From: an uncultured bacterium
Lineage (GTDB): Bacteria; Bacillota; Clostridia; Oscillospirales; Oscillospiraceae
Length of the DNA stretch: 64,000 nt
Reading direction: 5' to 3'
Assembly (NCBI GenBank): GCA_949840775.1
Contig: CATKXO010000004.1
Coordinates: 1 to 64,000 of the forward strand
Shown here: positions 8,511 to 17,646 of the stretch, piece after piece
How the letters are laid out: each line of letters starts with the position of its first letter
Numbering within the stretch: position 1 is the stretch's first letter
Position numbers and translations under genes: made by a program
Notes under the pieces: generated by a model
The model's input: only the letters and a program-made list of their open reading frames with translations
Databases searched by the model: none
Told to the model about the DNA's origin: nothing

Positions 8511-8640
8511 CCTATAGTCAAGTACTAAACTGTGAGAAACAGAGGAGCGACAGTCAGAGAAATCGGTCAAATGATTGCAGTTTGATTACCGGAAAAGGGA
8601 ACATAGAAAATCTTGAAGCGTTTGTGCCGCAAGGGGTTTC

Positions 8641-9201
8641 CTATGTTGCACTCGTTTCCACATCCCACTGGATGGGTTCCATACCGATGGACCGCACAGC
8701 GTTGATGGAGTTGTCATCGTAGTCGCCATAGGGTAGGCGGACCAGAGTGGGGCGGACCCCGGTGACCTGCTCGATTTTGTCATTGCAGGCGTTCAGGTCG
8801 GCGGCCACAGCGTCGGCGGAGAGCTGAGGGTAGTGGGCGTGGGTGTTGGAGTGGTTCATGACCTCGTGGCCCGCGTCGTGGAGGGCCTTTACTGACTCAG
8901 GGTACTTGTCCACCCACTCGCCCACTACGAAGAAGGTGGCGGGGACCTTATACTGTCCCAGAATGTCGATAAGCTGTTGGGTATCCTCGTTGCCCCAAGC
9001 GGCGTCAAAGCTGATGGACACCAGCTTCTGGTCCCGCTGGACGCAGTAGATGGGCAGCTGACGGGTAGTGGCTGCCGCCCCCACTGCGGCGGGGTAGTTG
9101 ACCACATAAAACATCAGCGCCGCCAGACAGAGGCAGGCGGCGGCGGTCCACCACTTGCGTTCGATGAAAAAGATTTTAATCTGTTCCCGTTTTTTTGCCA
9201 T
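8641..9201 (-). pseudogene. Polysaccharide deacetylase, 3'-truncated
   Basis: 186 aa. N-terminal cytoplasmic Lys/Arg stretch and one membrane segment (about residues 17-42), then a NodB-type carbohydrate esterase domain: SFDAAWGNEDT, HSNTHAHYPQLS (metal-binding His pair) and RLPYGDYDD. Related PdaB-like sporulation deacetylases have about 60 more residues (WDVDT-x-DW... and a LMHD block); here the frame ends at WDVETSAT and stops, next to foreign low-GC sequence. Probably non-functional. The break coincides with the right edge of the catabolic gene set. Confidence 0.7.
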
Positions 9202-9241
9202 GACGCAGCACTCCTCTTTGATTCAGATAGCAAAGCATATG

Positions 9242-9281
9242 AAAAACACGCCTGGAACATGAACGTTCCAGGCGTGTTTTT
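9242..9281. terminator. Bidirectional terminator
   Basis: Perfect 17-bp stem AAAAACACGCCTGGAAC / GTTCCAGGCGTGTTTTT around ATGAAC. A-run on one side and T-run on the other, so it can stop transcription in both directions. It lies between the deacetylase remnant and the sugar locus, just downstream of the last Gfo/Idh gene. Confidence 0.85.
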
Positions 9282-9293
9282 CCTTGTTTAAGC

Positions 9294-10286
9294 CTATCTG
9301 TCACCGGGGAAGAACAGCCCGGCGCCGAGGCGGGCCCGCTCTACCGCCTCTGTTACAGGCAGGGTGATGTCGGCCAGCAGGCCGTAGGCCGTATCATAGT
9401 CGCCTGACCGAATCAGGCCGGCGATGGCCCGCACCTCATAGAACCAGCGGCTGGGGTCGGGCTGGAGGTTGAAGGTCTGATCCCCCTCTTCCGTTACGAC
9501 CCGGACCTCTGCCAGGCCGTTGCTGCCGTCCCGAACCCAGATAAAGCCCTTTTCCCCCTCAATTTGGAAGAAGCTGATTCCCCGGGCGTCCTTGGAGGCG
9601 GCCAGGGAGGCGGTGAAGCCGGGGTAGTCCAGCTCCACAACACCGGAGGTGTCGATGCCGTTGGGGGCCAGGTTGGGCCGGTAGCGGGCCCCTGCCGGGG
9701 GGCCGAACAGGGCGGTGGTGAGATACACGTTGTAGTAGTTAATGTCCATCAGGCAGCCGCCGGCAAAGCCGGGGTTGAAGACGTTGGGAGTCTCCCCGGC
9801 CAGCAGCTTGTCATATCGGGCGCTGTACTGGGTGTAGTTTCCCAGCACCAGCTTCACCCGGCCCAGCTTGGGCAGGTGCTCCTTCAGCACCGGGAAGTTG
9901 GGCAGCAGGGCGGTGGGGACGGCTTCGATCAGAAACAGCCGCTTTTCCCTAGCCAGCGCCAGCAGCTCCCGGACCTGATCCGCCCTGGTGCAGAAGGGCT
10001 TTTCACAGATGACATGCTTGCCTGCGGACAGGGCCTGCCTGGTCTGCTCATAGTGGAGGCTGTTGGGAGAGGCGATGTAGACCACATCCACGTTGGGGTC
10101 AGCTAAAAAAGCCTCCAGGCCGGTGTGGACGGTCTTTCCGCCGTACTCCTCCGCCAGGGCCCGGCCTGTCTCCTCCTTGCGGGAATATACCGCCTCCAGG
10201 CGGATGCCCTCAGTGCGCAGTACGCCGTCTAAAATGGAGTGGACGATGGGACCGGAGCCGATGGTGCCCAGGCGTATTTCCTTCAT
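9294..10286 (-). CDS. Gfo/Idh/MocA family oxidoreductase (1)
   Basis: 330 aa NAD(P)-dependent dehydrogenase of sugars or cyclitols. N-terminal Rossmann motif RLGTIGSGPIVHSI, then VYIASPNSLHYEQT and CEKPF (family EKP motif, substrate and cofactor contact), followed by the C-terminal beta-sheet substrate domain with GGCLMDINYYNV. Last gene of a seven-gene operon on this strand; its start overlaps the stop of the next Idh gene by 4 bp. Substrate probably the imported sugar or its keto form (inference from context). Confidence 0.85.
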   Translation of the reverse strand: MKEIRLGTIGSGPIVHSILDGVLRTEGIRLEAVYSRKEETGRALAEEYGGKTVHTGLEAFLADPNVDVVYIASPNSLHYEQTRQALSAGKHVICEKPFCTRADQVRELLALAREKRLFLIEAVPTALLPNFPVLKEHLPKLGRVKLVLGNYTQYSARYDKLLAGETPNVFNPGFAGGCLMDINYYNVYLTTALFGPPAGARYRPNLAPNGIDTSGVVELDYPGFTASLAASKDARGISFFQIEGEKGFIWVRDGSNGLAEVRVVTEEGDQTFNLQPDPSRWFYEVRAIAGLIRSGDYDTAYGLLADITLPVTEAVERARLGAGLFFPGDR

Positions 10287-11311
10287 AAATGTTCACCTCT
10301 GTGGGACTTGGCCACTGCGGTGGCCTCCTCCAGAATCTCCAGCACCCGAATGACCTCCTTGTCCCGGACACACTTCTCGCCGCCCCGCTGAATGGTGTCA
10401 ATCAGGCTGTCATAGATGCGCTCGTAGTGGGCGCAGCCCACGGGGACCCTCTCCGTGATTTGTTTGCCGGCGCCGTCCCGGCAGACCAGGGTGCCCCACC
10501 GGTCCTCCGGGGCTAAGGTGGTGCTGACGGTGTGCCGGCCCACCACCTTGGCCTTCCCCGAATTGTGGATCACCGGGGGCAGGGTAAAGGAGCCCCTGGT
10601 GCCGTGGAGGGTAAAGCGGGGGTAGTCAATCTGGACGCACATGCTGGTGTTGACAGACGCCTTGCAGTTCCCGTAGAAGAACTCCAAATCATAGTAGTCG
10701 TCTCCCGCGCCGGGGTGGTGGATGGAGCGCACGTCGAAGCGGGTCTGTTCCGGCATCCCCAGCAGACTGATGATCTGGTCGATCTGGTGGACGGCCAGGT
10801 TGTACAGGGTGCCCAGGTGGTCGTACCAGCCGTTGGGGCGGAAGTAGTCGTAATGGCTCTCCAGCCGCACCAGCTGGCCCAGCTTGCCGCTGGCCACCAC
10901 CTCCTTGACGGCCAGGAAGTCGGCGTCGAACCGGCGGTTCTGGTTGGGCATACAGACCAGCCCCTTCTCCTTTGCCAGGTCAAAGACCTCCCGGGCCTGG
11001 GCCGCCGTGGGAGCGAAGGGCTTTTCCACCAGGGCGTGCTTGCCCGCGTGCAAAATCTGCTTGGCATAGGGCACATGGAACCGGTCCGGGGTGTTGACCA
11101 CCACCAGATCGACCTCGGGGTCGTTCAGGACCTGGTCCAGATCGCTGGTAAAGGTCAGCTCCGGATAGAAGGGCTCATATTCCGCAAACTGGGGGATGTC
11201 CTCCTCCCGGCGGAAGATGTACTTCACCCGGATATCCTCCCGGTTTTCCACGTAGGGCAGGTGGTACTCCCGCACGCTGACGCCGAAGCCGATATAGGCG
11301 ATGGTGAGCAT
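10283..11311 (-). CDS. Gfo/Idh/MocA family oxidoreductase (2)
   Basis: 342 aa. Rossmann start LTIAYIGFGVSVREYHLPY, then LVVVNTPDRFHVPYA, VEKPFAPTAAQAREVF and YNLAVHQIDQIISLLG (catalytic-region histidine). Architecture as in inositol 2-dehydrogenase and YcjS-like sugar 3-dehydrogenases. Starts 11 bp after the permease stop and overlaps the following Idh gene, so the two dehydrogenases are co-translated, which may reflect successive oxidation and reduction of the same sugar. Confidence 0.85.
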   Translation of the reverse strand: MLTIAYIGFGVSVREYHLPYVENREDIRVKYIFRREEDIPQFAEYEPFYPELTFTSDLDQVLNDPEVDLVVVNTPDRFHVPYAKQILHAGKHALVEKPFAPTAAQAREVFDLAKEKGLVCMPNQNRRFDADFLAVKEVVASGKLGQLVRLESHYDYFRPNGWYDHLGTLYNLAVHQIDQIISLLGMPEQTRFDVRSIHHPGAGDDYYDLEFFYGNCKASVNTSMCVQIDYPRFTLHGTRGSFTLPPVIHNSGKAKVVGRHTVSTTLAPEDRWGTLVCRDGAGKQITERVPVGCAHYERIYDSLIDTIQRGGEKCVRDKEVIRVLEILEEATAVAKSHRGEHL

Positions 11312-11322
11312 AGCCCCGCCCC

Positions 11323-12408
11323 CTACGCTTTTCCGGCCAGGCGGCGCTTTTGGGCCCGCTGGAGGTTCTCCTTGATGACCGGGCCCACGGTCTGGACCAG
11401 GATGACCACGATGAGCACCAGGCCCTGGAAGGTGTCCTGAATGTCCACGCTGAGGCCGGGTATGGAGACGATGATAAAGTTGATGGTGGTGTAGGACAGG
11501 GCGCCGAAAATGACGCCAACCATGTTGCCCTTGCCCCCCGCCATGCTCACGCCGGCCAGCACCACCGAGGCGATGGCGTACATCTCATAGCTGACACCGG
11601 AGGAGGCGGGGGTGACGTTGCCGATTTTGCAGGCCTGGAGCATACTGGCCACTCCCACACAGATGCCGGTGAGGATGAAGACAGAAATCTTTACCCAAGT
11701 GACGTTGATGCCCGCCAGCCGGGCGCTCTTCTCGTTGGAGCCCACGGCGTAGATGGTCTTGCCGTACTTGGTCTTCTTGGAGATGACGATGAAGAGAATG
11801 GCCATCAGCAGGAAGATGAAGGTGATGTAGGGGATGGAGAAGCCGCCAATGGCCAGCTTGCCGGTGCCGAACTTCATGCGCAGGAACTCATACTTGCTGT
11901 TACCGCTGAGCATGGCGAACTGGCTGGAGGAGGAGCCGCTGATGGCCGGGTCAATCTTCCGCACCACCGACAGGGTGAGGGAGCGGTAGATGAGCATGGT
12001 GCCCAGAGTGACCACAAAGGGGGGCATCTTGCCAAAGCCCACCAGCAGACCGTTTACCGCGCCGCAGGCCGCGCCGGTGAGAACAGCGGCCAGGGCCATG
12101 AGGAAAATGGAGTTTGTGGTGTTGAACACGATGATGGTCACGCCGGTGCACAGCACCAGCTGGGAGCCCACCGACAGGTCGATCTGGCCGGTGATGATGA
12201 CGAAGGCCATCCCCAGGGCGATGGTGCCCACAATGACGGTATTTTGGCTGGAGAGGATGGCGGCGATGTGGCTCCACTTAAAGGAGTTTCCGTTGGAGCT
12301 GATGGTAAAGGCGTAGCCGATCATGATGATGAACAGCACAAAGATAAAGCTGTACTGGGACCAGACCTTCCCCAGCGAGCCGCCCAAGCCTTTTTTCTCG
12401 TTTTTCAT
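11323..12408 (-). CDS. Sugar ABC transporter permease (RbsC/XylH type)
   Basis: 361 aa hydrophobic protein of the ribose/xylose permease family, with the conserved SVGSQLVL-like loop after GQIDL and GGKGNMVGVIFGAL near the C-terminus. It forms the membrane channel of the importer with the ATPase encoded just upstream (4-bp ATGA overlap) and the lipoprotein upstream of that. The sugar cannot be deduced from the permease. Confidence 0.88.
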   Translation of the reverse strand: MKNEKKGLGGSLGKVWSQYSFIFVLFIIMIGYAFTISSNGNSFKWSHIAAILSSQNTVIVGTIALGMAFVIITGQIDLSVGSQLVLCTGVTIIVFNTTNSIFLMALAAVLTGAACGAVNGLLVGFGKMPPFVVTLGTMLIYRSLTLSVVRKIDPAISGSSSSQFAMLSGNSKYEFLRMKFGTGKLAIGGFSIPYITFIFLLMAILFIVISKKTKYGKTIYAVGSNEKSARLAGINVTWVKISVFILTGICVGVASMLQACKIGNVTPASSGVSYEMYAIASVVLAGVSMAGGKGNMVGVIFGALSYTTINFIIVSIPGLSVDIQDTFQGLVLIVVILVQTVGPVIKENLQRAQKRRLAGKA

Positions 12409-13904
12409 GATTTTGCCTCCTCACTGGTTTCCACGGCGTTGGTGGAGTAGAGCATCACGTCCCGCTCGTTGACCTCCTCGTGGCGGAAGGTTTTTACGAT
12501 GCGCCCCTCGTAGAACACAACGCAGCGGTCGGCCACCTTTTGAATCTCGGGAATCTCCAGGGTGTTGATAATCACGGTCTTGCCCCCCTCGGCAAAGCTG
12601 AGGATGAGCCGGTAAATCTCCTCCTTGGCCCCCACGTCCACCCCCTGGGTGGGGTTGTCGAACAGGAGCACGTCCGCCCCGATGTTCAGCCACCGGGCCA
12701 GGAAGACCTTCTGCTGGTTGCCGCCGGACAGGGACAGGATGCTGTCGCCGCTGTCCCCCGCCTTGATGTGCAGGCTCTCCTTCTGGGCGGCGTAGCGCCC
12801 GGCCTCCTCCCTGGCGCTGATAAAGGGCTTTTTCCCGGACAGCTCGTGCTCGGCCAGATAGAAGTTTTCCATAATGCTCATGTCGGGTACCACCGAGTTC
12901 TCCTTCCGGTTGGCGGGGAGCATGGCCACGCCGTTTTTCATAAACCGGACGATGCTGCCGTCCATGCTTGTTCCGTTGACCCGCATGGTCCCGCCCTCGG
13001 CGGGAAGGGCGCCGAACATGGTCTGCATCAGCTCGCTGGCCCCGCAGCCGGCCAGACCGGTAAAGGCCACAATCTCCCCCTTTTTCACCTCCAGGTCGAT
13101 GCCGGCAAAGCCCTGGCCGGTGTAGCCCCTCAGCTCCAGAATGGGCTCCCCCAGCTGCCGGGGGACATACACGTCCTCGTCCACATACTGGCTGCCCACC
13201 ATGGCGGAGGTAATTTCGTGGGGGTTGGTGTCCTTTATATATCCGGAGGAAATGAACTCCCCATTCCGCAGCACCGTGTACCGGTCGGCGATGGCGAAAA
13301 TCTCGGGCATCTTATGCGAAATGAAGATGAAGGATTTCCCCTGTGCTTTCAGTTTTCGTAAAATTCCAAAGAGGTGGTCGATTTCGTTGTTGGACAGAGC
13401 CGTGGTGGGCTCGTCCAAAATCAGAAGCTTGGCGTCCATATAGAGGGCGCGGCAGATCTCCAGCAGCTGCTTTTCGCTGGTCTTCAGCTCGGATACCATG
13501 GCGGCGGGGTCGATGTCCACCCCCAGGTCCTCGAACAGCTGCCGGGCCCGGGCCACCTGCTCCTTCTGCCGCAGCAGGCCGAACCGGGTCAGCTCCCGGC
13601 ACAGAAAGATGTTGTCCGCCACGGTCAGGTCGTTGATGACGTTCAGCTCCTGGTGGACAAAGGCGATGCCCGCCGCCTCCATCTGCTGGATGGTGGGGGT
13701 GGGGTAGCGCTTGCCGTCAAAGGTGATGGTCCCGGCGTCCGCCGGGAGCACCCCGGTGAGGATATTCATCAAAGTGGATTTGCCGGCCCCATTCTCGCCC
13801 AGCAGGGCGTGAATCTCCCCCACTTCCACGTCCAGGTGGATGTCGGACAGAGCCTGGGAGCCGCCAAAGGCTTTAGATACATGGTTCATTTCAAGGATCG
13901 TCAT
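12405..13904 (-). CDS. Sugar ABC transporter ATP-binding protein (MglA/RbsA type)
   Basis: 499 aa with two nucleotide-binding domains in tandem, as usual for this family. Domain 1: Walker A GENGAGKST, Walker B LLILDEPTTALS, with a degenerate signature (LKTSEKQLLEI). Domain 2: degenerate P-loop TGLAGCGASELM, intact signature LSGGNQQKV and LLFDNPTQGVDVG. Energises import by the adjacent permease. Separated from the binding-protein gene by about 185 bp holding a dispersed repeat and a hairpin. Confidence 0.9.
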   Translation of the reverse strand: MTILEMNHVSKAFGGSQALSDIHLDVEVGEIHALLGENGAGKSTLMNILTGVLPADAGTITFDGKRYPTPTIQQMEAAGIAFVHQELNVINDLTVADNIFLCRELTRFGLLRQKEQVARARQLFEDLGVDIDPAAMVSELKTSEKQLLEICRALYMDAKLLILDEPTTALSNNEIDHLFGILRKLKAQGKSFIFISHKMPEIFAIADRYTVLRNGEFISSGYIKDTNPHEITSAMVGSQYVDEDVYVPRQLGEPILELRGYTGQGFAGIDLEVKKGEIVAFTGLAGCGASELMQTMFGALPAEGGTMRVNGTSMDGSIVRFMKNGVAMLPANRKENSVVPDMSIMENFYLAEHELSGKKPFISAREEAGRYAAQKESLHIKAGDSGDSILSLSGGNQQKVFLARWLNIGADVLLFDNPTQGVDVGAKEEIYRLILSFAEGGKTVIINTLEIPEIQKVADRCVVFYEGRIVKTFRHEEVNERDVMLYSTNAVETSEEAKS

Positions 13905-13924
13905 AGCACACTCTCCCTGTTGTG

Positions 13925-14007
13925 TTTGTAGGGGACGCCGCCCCCGGCGTCCCGCCGTTGGATGAGCGGTCCTGTATCAGCGGGCCGCCGGGGGGGCGGC
14001 CCCTACA
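13925..14007. repeat. Dispersed palindromic repeat, copy 1
   Basis: 83 bp flanked by TGTAGGGG / CCCCTACA inverted ends, interior rich in GGCGGCC blocks. Related copies lie at 25908, 46739 and 47855, and a partial one near 52520. Intergenic, inside the sugar operon. Confidence 0.65.
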
Positions 14008-14023
14008 GGATGGTGATATTCAG

Positions 14024-14057
14024 GGAGCGGACGCGGGGCGAACCCCGCATCCGCTCC
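14024..14057 (-). terminator. Hairpin between sugar-binding protein and ATPase genes
   Basis: Stem GGAGCGG...GCGGGG / CCCCGC...CCGCTCC with loop CGAA and no T-run. Probably an RNA-stabilising or attenuating hairpin that keeps binding-protein mRNA more abundant than downstream genes, common in ABC importer operons (inference). Confidence 0.5.
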
Positions 14058-14089
14058 AATGGATTGCTATTTGTAAAGGCTTTTCCGGT

Positions 14090-15259
14090 TTAGTGGCCCT
14101 GGAAGCCCTCGAACTGGCTGACGTTGTTGGCGTCCACGATCCAGGTGGGCTGGTACTCGCCGGAACCCACCTCGTAGCTCCAGTCACCGGCCAGATACTT
14201 CATGCCGGTGTCGATGACATCCTGCATCATCTTGGGGCTGAAGTACATGGACATCATGTCGTCGAAATACTGCTTGGCCAGGTCGGACTGGTCATCGCTG
14301 CCGGCCATCACGTCATACAGCTCCTGCATGCCGCCGATGGCGGAGATGTACACGTCCATGGCCTCCAGGTCGGCCAGGGTGGCGGGGGAGGCGCCGGCCT
14401 CCAGGTAGTTGAGCACGCCGAAGGTCATCTCGTCGTCCATGGAGTAGATGTACAGCTTGCCGTTGTTAGCCTTGGCGGCGGCCACGATCTCGTCGAACTT
14501 CTGCTCGATGTACTGGTAAGCGCCGTCAGCGGACCAGTTGCACACCACAGTGTAGCCGTTGAACACGGCGTCCAGCTGGTCCTGGGTCCAGGTCTCGGTG
14601 GTCTTGTAGTTGCCGGTCTGCTTGTCCTGATACTCGATCTCGCCCCGGAGGAACTGCTCAAAGCCCTCCTGACGGCGGGAGCACACGGTGCCGTTGTCGC
14701 CGTAGAGCACCACTACGGTGTCGCCGGGCTGCATGCCGTTCTTCTGGAGCCAGTAGGCGATGCCGGCGCCGCACTGCCAGTTGTCGCCGGAGGCGTTGAG
14801 GATGGCGTACTTCTCGGTGGCCTCAATGATGCGGTCGAAGGAGATGAAGGGGATGCCCTCGGCGTACAGGGCCTCCTGGCCGGCCTGGGCGGAGTCGTCC
14901 AGGGCCATCATGACCACCTCTACGGCGTCGCCGTTGGCGATGATGGTGTTGCACTGGTCCACCTGCTCCTCACCGGAGGAGGCGGGCATATACACGGCCT
15001 TGTACTGGCCGGCCTTGGTGATCTCGTCGCACTTGGCCTGGGCGTAGGCGCCGGCCTGGGCGGTCCAGCCGTGGTCGGGGGTGGGGCCCAGGACGTACAG
15101 GGTGTTCTTGCCGTCGTTGCCGGCGGGGGCGGGAGCGGACGCGGCGGGGTTGGACCCGCTGGGCGTGGAATTGCTGGGCTGGTTGCTATTGCCGCCGCCG
15201 CAGGCCACAAGGGACAGGGACATGGCAAGAGCCAACGCGAGTGCTGCAAACTTTTTCAT
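14090..15259 (-). CDS. Sugar ABC transporter substrate-binding lipoprotein
   Basis: 389 aa from the ATG with GGAGGAAC in front. Lipoprotein signal MKKFAALALALAMSLSLVACGGG (lipobox V-A-C), a Gly/Ser/Asn/Pro/Ala-rich linker, then a periplasmic-binding-protein-like type I domain (YVLGPTPDHGWTAQAGAYAQ, VVMMALDDSAQA, PFISFDRIIEATEKYA). Captures the sugar outside the membrane for the adjacent permease and ATPase. The PTPDHGWT opening is seen in galactose/ribose-type binders. Confidence 0.88.
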   Translation of the reverse strand: MKKFAALALALAMSLSLVACGGGNSNQPSNSTPSGSNPAASAPAPAGNDGKNTLYVLGPTPDHGWTAQAGAYAQAKCDEITKAGQYKAVYMPASSGEEQVDQCNTIIANGDAVEVVMMALDDSAQAGQEALYAEGIPFISFDRIIEATEKYAILNASGDNWQCGAGIAYWLQKNGMQPGDTVVVLYGDNGTVCSRRQEGFEQFLRGEIEYQDKQTGNYKTTETWTQDQLDAVFNGYTVVCNWSADGAYQYIEQKFDEIVAAAKANNGKLYIYSMDDEMTFGVLNYLEAGASPATLADLEAMDVYISAIGGMQELYDVMAGSDDQSDLAKQYFDDMMSMYFSPKMMQDVIDTGMKYLAGDWSYEVGSGEYQPTWIVDANNVSQFEGFQGH

Positions 15260-15329
15260 TGTTGTTCCTCCATACAATAAAATTTATAACAACCGCTGCC
15301 GCGGCTATTAACAACCGATTCGGGAGCGT

Positions 15330-16367
15330 TTACAGCTCCACGTCCACCGGGCACCCCTCCTCGGAGGAGCGGATGGAGGCGAAAACCGCCTTCATGGACT
15401 TGATGACATCCCCGGCGTCCAGTACGCTGGGCCTGTTTTGAGACACCGCTTCCACAAACTCGTCGATGACCCCGGAGGCCGTCTGGTCGTCGTTGGTCTG
15501 AATCTTCTCCAGGTCGTAGTATTTGACCTCCCCCTCCTTGGGGACCACCACGATGGTGTGGACGGGGTCGTCGTAGATGCGCATGATGCCGCGGGTGCCG
15601 TAGAGGACAGTGGAGTTGTCCTCCTGGCCGTAGTGGGTCCAGCTGGCCGTCATGGTGCCGAAGGCGCCTCCGGAGGTCTCGTAGATGCAGATGGCGTTGT
15701 CGTCCACGCCGATGAGCTGGTCGTCCGCTCCCCGCTTGTCCAGGGTGAGCAGCCGGGCGGTGGTGCGGACAATGTCCTGGCCCAGGATGTACCGCAGCAT
15801 GTCGGTTTTGTGGATGCCCAGGTCGGCCATGGCCCCCATGGCGGCCCGCTTCTTGTCAAAGAACCAGGTGTTCTTTCCCGGGGTGATGGACCAGGTTTCG
15901 GGCCCGCCGTGGCCGAAGGTGGTGCGGAAGGTGACCACCTTGCCAATCTCCCCCGCCTCCAACAGCTCCTTGGCCTTCACGTGGGCCTTGGCCAGCCGCT
16001 GGTTCTGGCCGATGAGCAGCCGTTTGCCCGCCTTCTCCGCCGCGTCCAGCATGTCCTCGCACTCGGCCAGGGTGACGGCCATGGGCTTTTCGCACAGCAC
16101 ATGCTTGCCCGCTTGGAGGGCGGCGATGGCCAGCTCCGCGTGGGCGTGGTTGGCCACGCAGACGGACACCCCGTCGATGGACGGGTCGGCCAGCAGCTCC
16201 TGGGCGGAGGAGTAGGCCCTGCCGCCGTACTTGGTGGCGATCTCCTCCGTCCTCTGGGCGTCGGCATCGAAGAAGCCGGCGATTTTGGCCTCCTTGTTGG
16301 CGGCGTATTCCGGGATATGCCGCACCTGGGCGATTTTGCCGCAGCCTAAAATACCGATGTTCAACAT
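15330..16367 (-). CDS. Gfo/Idh/MocA family oxidoreductase (3)
   Basis: 345 aa from the ATG preceded by AAGGAGAAAATATT. Rossmann GILGCGKIAQVRHIPEY, VCVANHAHAEL, CEKPMAVTLAECEDML, MADLGIHKTDMLRYILG. Third dehydrogenase of the locus, first structural gene after the LacI regulator (19-bp gap). It differs enough from the other two to suggest a distinct step, for example oxidation of the imported compound versus reduction of the product. Confidence 0.86.
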   Translation of the reverse strand: MLNIGILGCGKIAQVRHIPEYAANKEAKIAGFFDADAQRTEEIATKYGGRAYSSAQELLADPSIDGVSVCVANHAHAELAIAALQAGKHVLCEKPMAVTLAECEDMLDAAEKAGKRLLIGQNQRLAKAHVKAKELLEAGEIGKVVTFRTTFGHGGPETWSITPGKNTWFFDKKRAAMGAMADLGIHKTDMLRYILGQDIVRTTARLLTLDKRGADDQLIGVDDNAICIYETSGGAFGTMTASWTHYGQEDNSTVLYGTRGIMRIYDDPVHTIVVVPKEGEVKYYDLEKIQTNDDQTASGVIDEFVEAVSQNRPSVLDAGDVIKSMKAVFASIRSSEEGCPVDVEL

Positions 16368-16386
16368 AATATTTTCTCCTTCCGGT

Positions 16387-17409
16387 TCAAATTGTCTCTG
16401 CAAACTTTGGCGGGGCTGCCGACTCCCGCTTCATCAGGCGGTGGGGGAGGAAGGTGCGCTCCGAAGGGACCGCCTTCCCGTTCTGCAAACCGTCCAGCAG
16501 CAGGTCCACGCTCCGCCGCCCCATCTCGTGGCAGGGCTGGGACACAGTGGTCAGGTAGGGGTGGACGATGGTGGTGTAGTCCACGTCGTCAAAGCCGGTG
16601 ACGGTGAGGTCGCCGGGGACATCCAGCCCCAGTTCCTGAGCCGCCGAGATGACACTGAGGGCCAGGATGTCCGACACACAGAAGATGGCAGTGGGGCGGG
16701 GCGTCTCCGCCAGCAGTTCCTGAGCCGCCGCCAGGCCGGAGGCAAAGGAGTATTCGGCGTCGGCCAACCGGTAGAGCTCCGCCCGGGGCTCCAGCCCCGC
16801 CTCCGCCAGAATGTCTAAGTAGCCCTGCCGCCTCAGCCGGGTGGAGATATACTGGTTGTCCGCCCCGATCATGGCGATACGGCTGTGGCCCAGCCCCTGG
16901 AGGTAGGCCACCATTTCCCGGGTGGCGGCGTAGTTGTCGATGGACACCGAGGGGCAGGCCAAGTCCGGGACATACTCACAGCACTGGACGATGTGAGACT
17001 GCTGGGCAAAGCGGGCCAGCCAGCCATAGTCCCAGTGGCAGCCCAGCAGTATGGCCCCGTCCGCCTGATGGCTCTCCAGCATCTTGAGAAAGCGAAGCTC
17101 GCTGTTGGCGTGGCCCAGGGTGTTGCACACCAGCACACTGTACTCCAGCTCCCAGGCCCGGTCGCCGATGCCGGTGAGGATGCGGGAATAGTAGGGGTTG
17201 GAAAAGTTGGGGGCCAGGGCCAGGATGACCTGGCTCTCATTGCGCCGCAGGTTCCGGGCCGGCTGGTTGGGGACGTAGCGCAGCTCCTCGATGGCTTGAC
17301 GCACCCGTTGGGCGGTGGCGGCCTTGACGGCCGGGCTGTTGTTCAGCGTCCTGGACACGGTGGCCACGGACACACCCGCATGCTGGGCGACCTGCTCGAT
17401 GGTTACCAA
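16387..17409 (-). CDS. LacI-family transcriptional regulator
   Basis: 340 aa. TTG start chosen because TIEQVAQHAGVSVATVSRTL, the LacI helix-turn-helix, follows immediately and GGGGG lies about 8 bp upstream; the frame stays open further upstream but only as antisense of the divergent gene. After the hinge (VPNQPARNLRR) comes a periplasmic-binding-like effector domain (VILALAPNFSNPYYSRIL, TVTGFDDVDYTTIVHP). First gene of the dehydrogenase/ABC operon and divergent from the epimerase, so it probably represses both until the sugar or its derivative is present. Confidence 0.88.
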   Translation of the reverse strand: MVTIEQVAQHAGVSVATVSRTLNNSPAVKAATAQRVRQAIEELRYVPNQPARNLRRNESQVILALAPNFSNPYYSRILTGIGDRAWELEYSVLVCNTLGHANSELRFLKMLESHQADGAILLGCHWDYGWLARFAQQSHIVQCCEYVPDLACPSVSIDNYAATREMVAYLQGLGHSRIAMIGADNQYISTRLRRQGYLDILAEAGLEPRAELYRLADAEYSFASGLAAAQELLAETPRPTAIFCVSDILALSVISAAQELGLDVPGDLTVTGFDDVDYTTIVHPYLTTVSQPCHEMGRRSVDLLLDGLQNGKAVPSERTFLPHRLMKRESAAPPKFAETI

Positions 17410-17433
17410 TGTCCAACCCCCTGTCTGCACCTC

Positions 17434-17455
17434 AAAATGTAATCCATTACATTTT
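17434..17455. promoter_or_regulatory. Palindrome, candidate LacI-family operator
   Basis: AAAATGTAAT CC ATTACATTTT: 10-bp inverted arms around two bases, 25 bp before the LacI start. A second spaced inverted repeat, CAAATTT-7 bp-AAATTTG, lies at 17535-17555. Either would allow autoregulation and control of the divergent epimerase. Confidence 0.5.
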
Positions 17456-17583
17456 TCTGCATGTCTATGATACCAGTTTACCCCCCGGAATGTCAAATGT
17501 CTTTTGTGCATTTTTTTAAATTTGTACGCTATGGCAAATTTCCAGACGAAATTTGTCTGTTTTGACGAATATCTCAATTTTGC

Positions 17584-17613
17584 TTGACAAATTTTCCGTT
17601 TGGCTTTAGGCTG
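17584..17613 (+). promoter_or_regulatory. Promoter of the epimerase gene
   Basis: Perfect -35 TTGACA, 18-bp spacer, weak -10 TAGGCT. A perfect -35 with a poor -10 fits a regulated promoter. The region between LacI and epimerase is AT-rich compared with its surroundings. Confidence 0.4.
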
Positions 17614-17646
17614 AAAGCACAAAATAAGGAGAAGGAGCGTGGTCCC

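Noticed and set aside
8495-8722. 75-codon plus-strand frame over the deacetylase end
   Set aside because: Runs from the scar into antisense of the truncated deacetylase. A fragment (NIENLEAFVPQGVSYVAL) looks protein-like but no start signal or family supports it.
12480-13361. Long plus-strand open frame of 293 codons
   Set aside because: Exact antisense of the sugar ABC ATPase, with His/Gly-rich low-complexity translation. High-GC codon bias keeps the opposite frame open.
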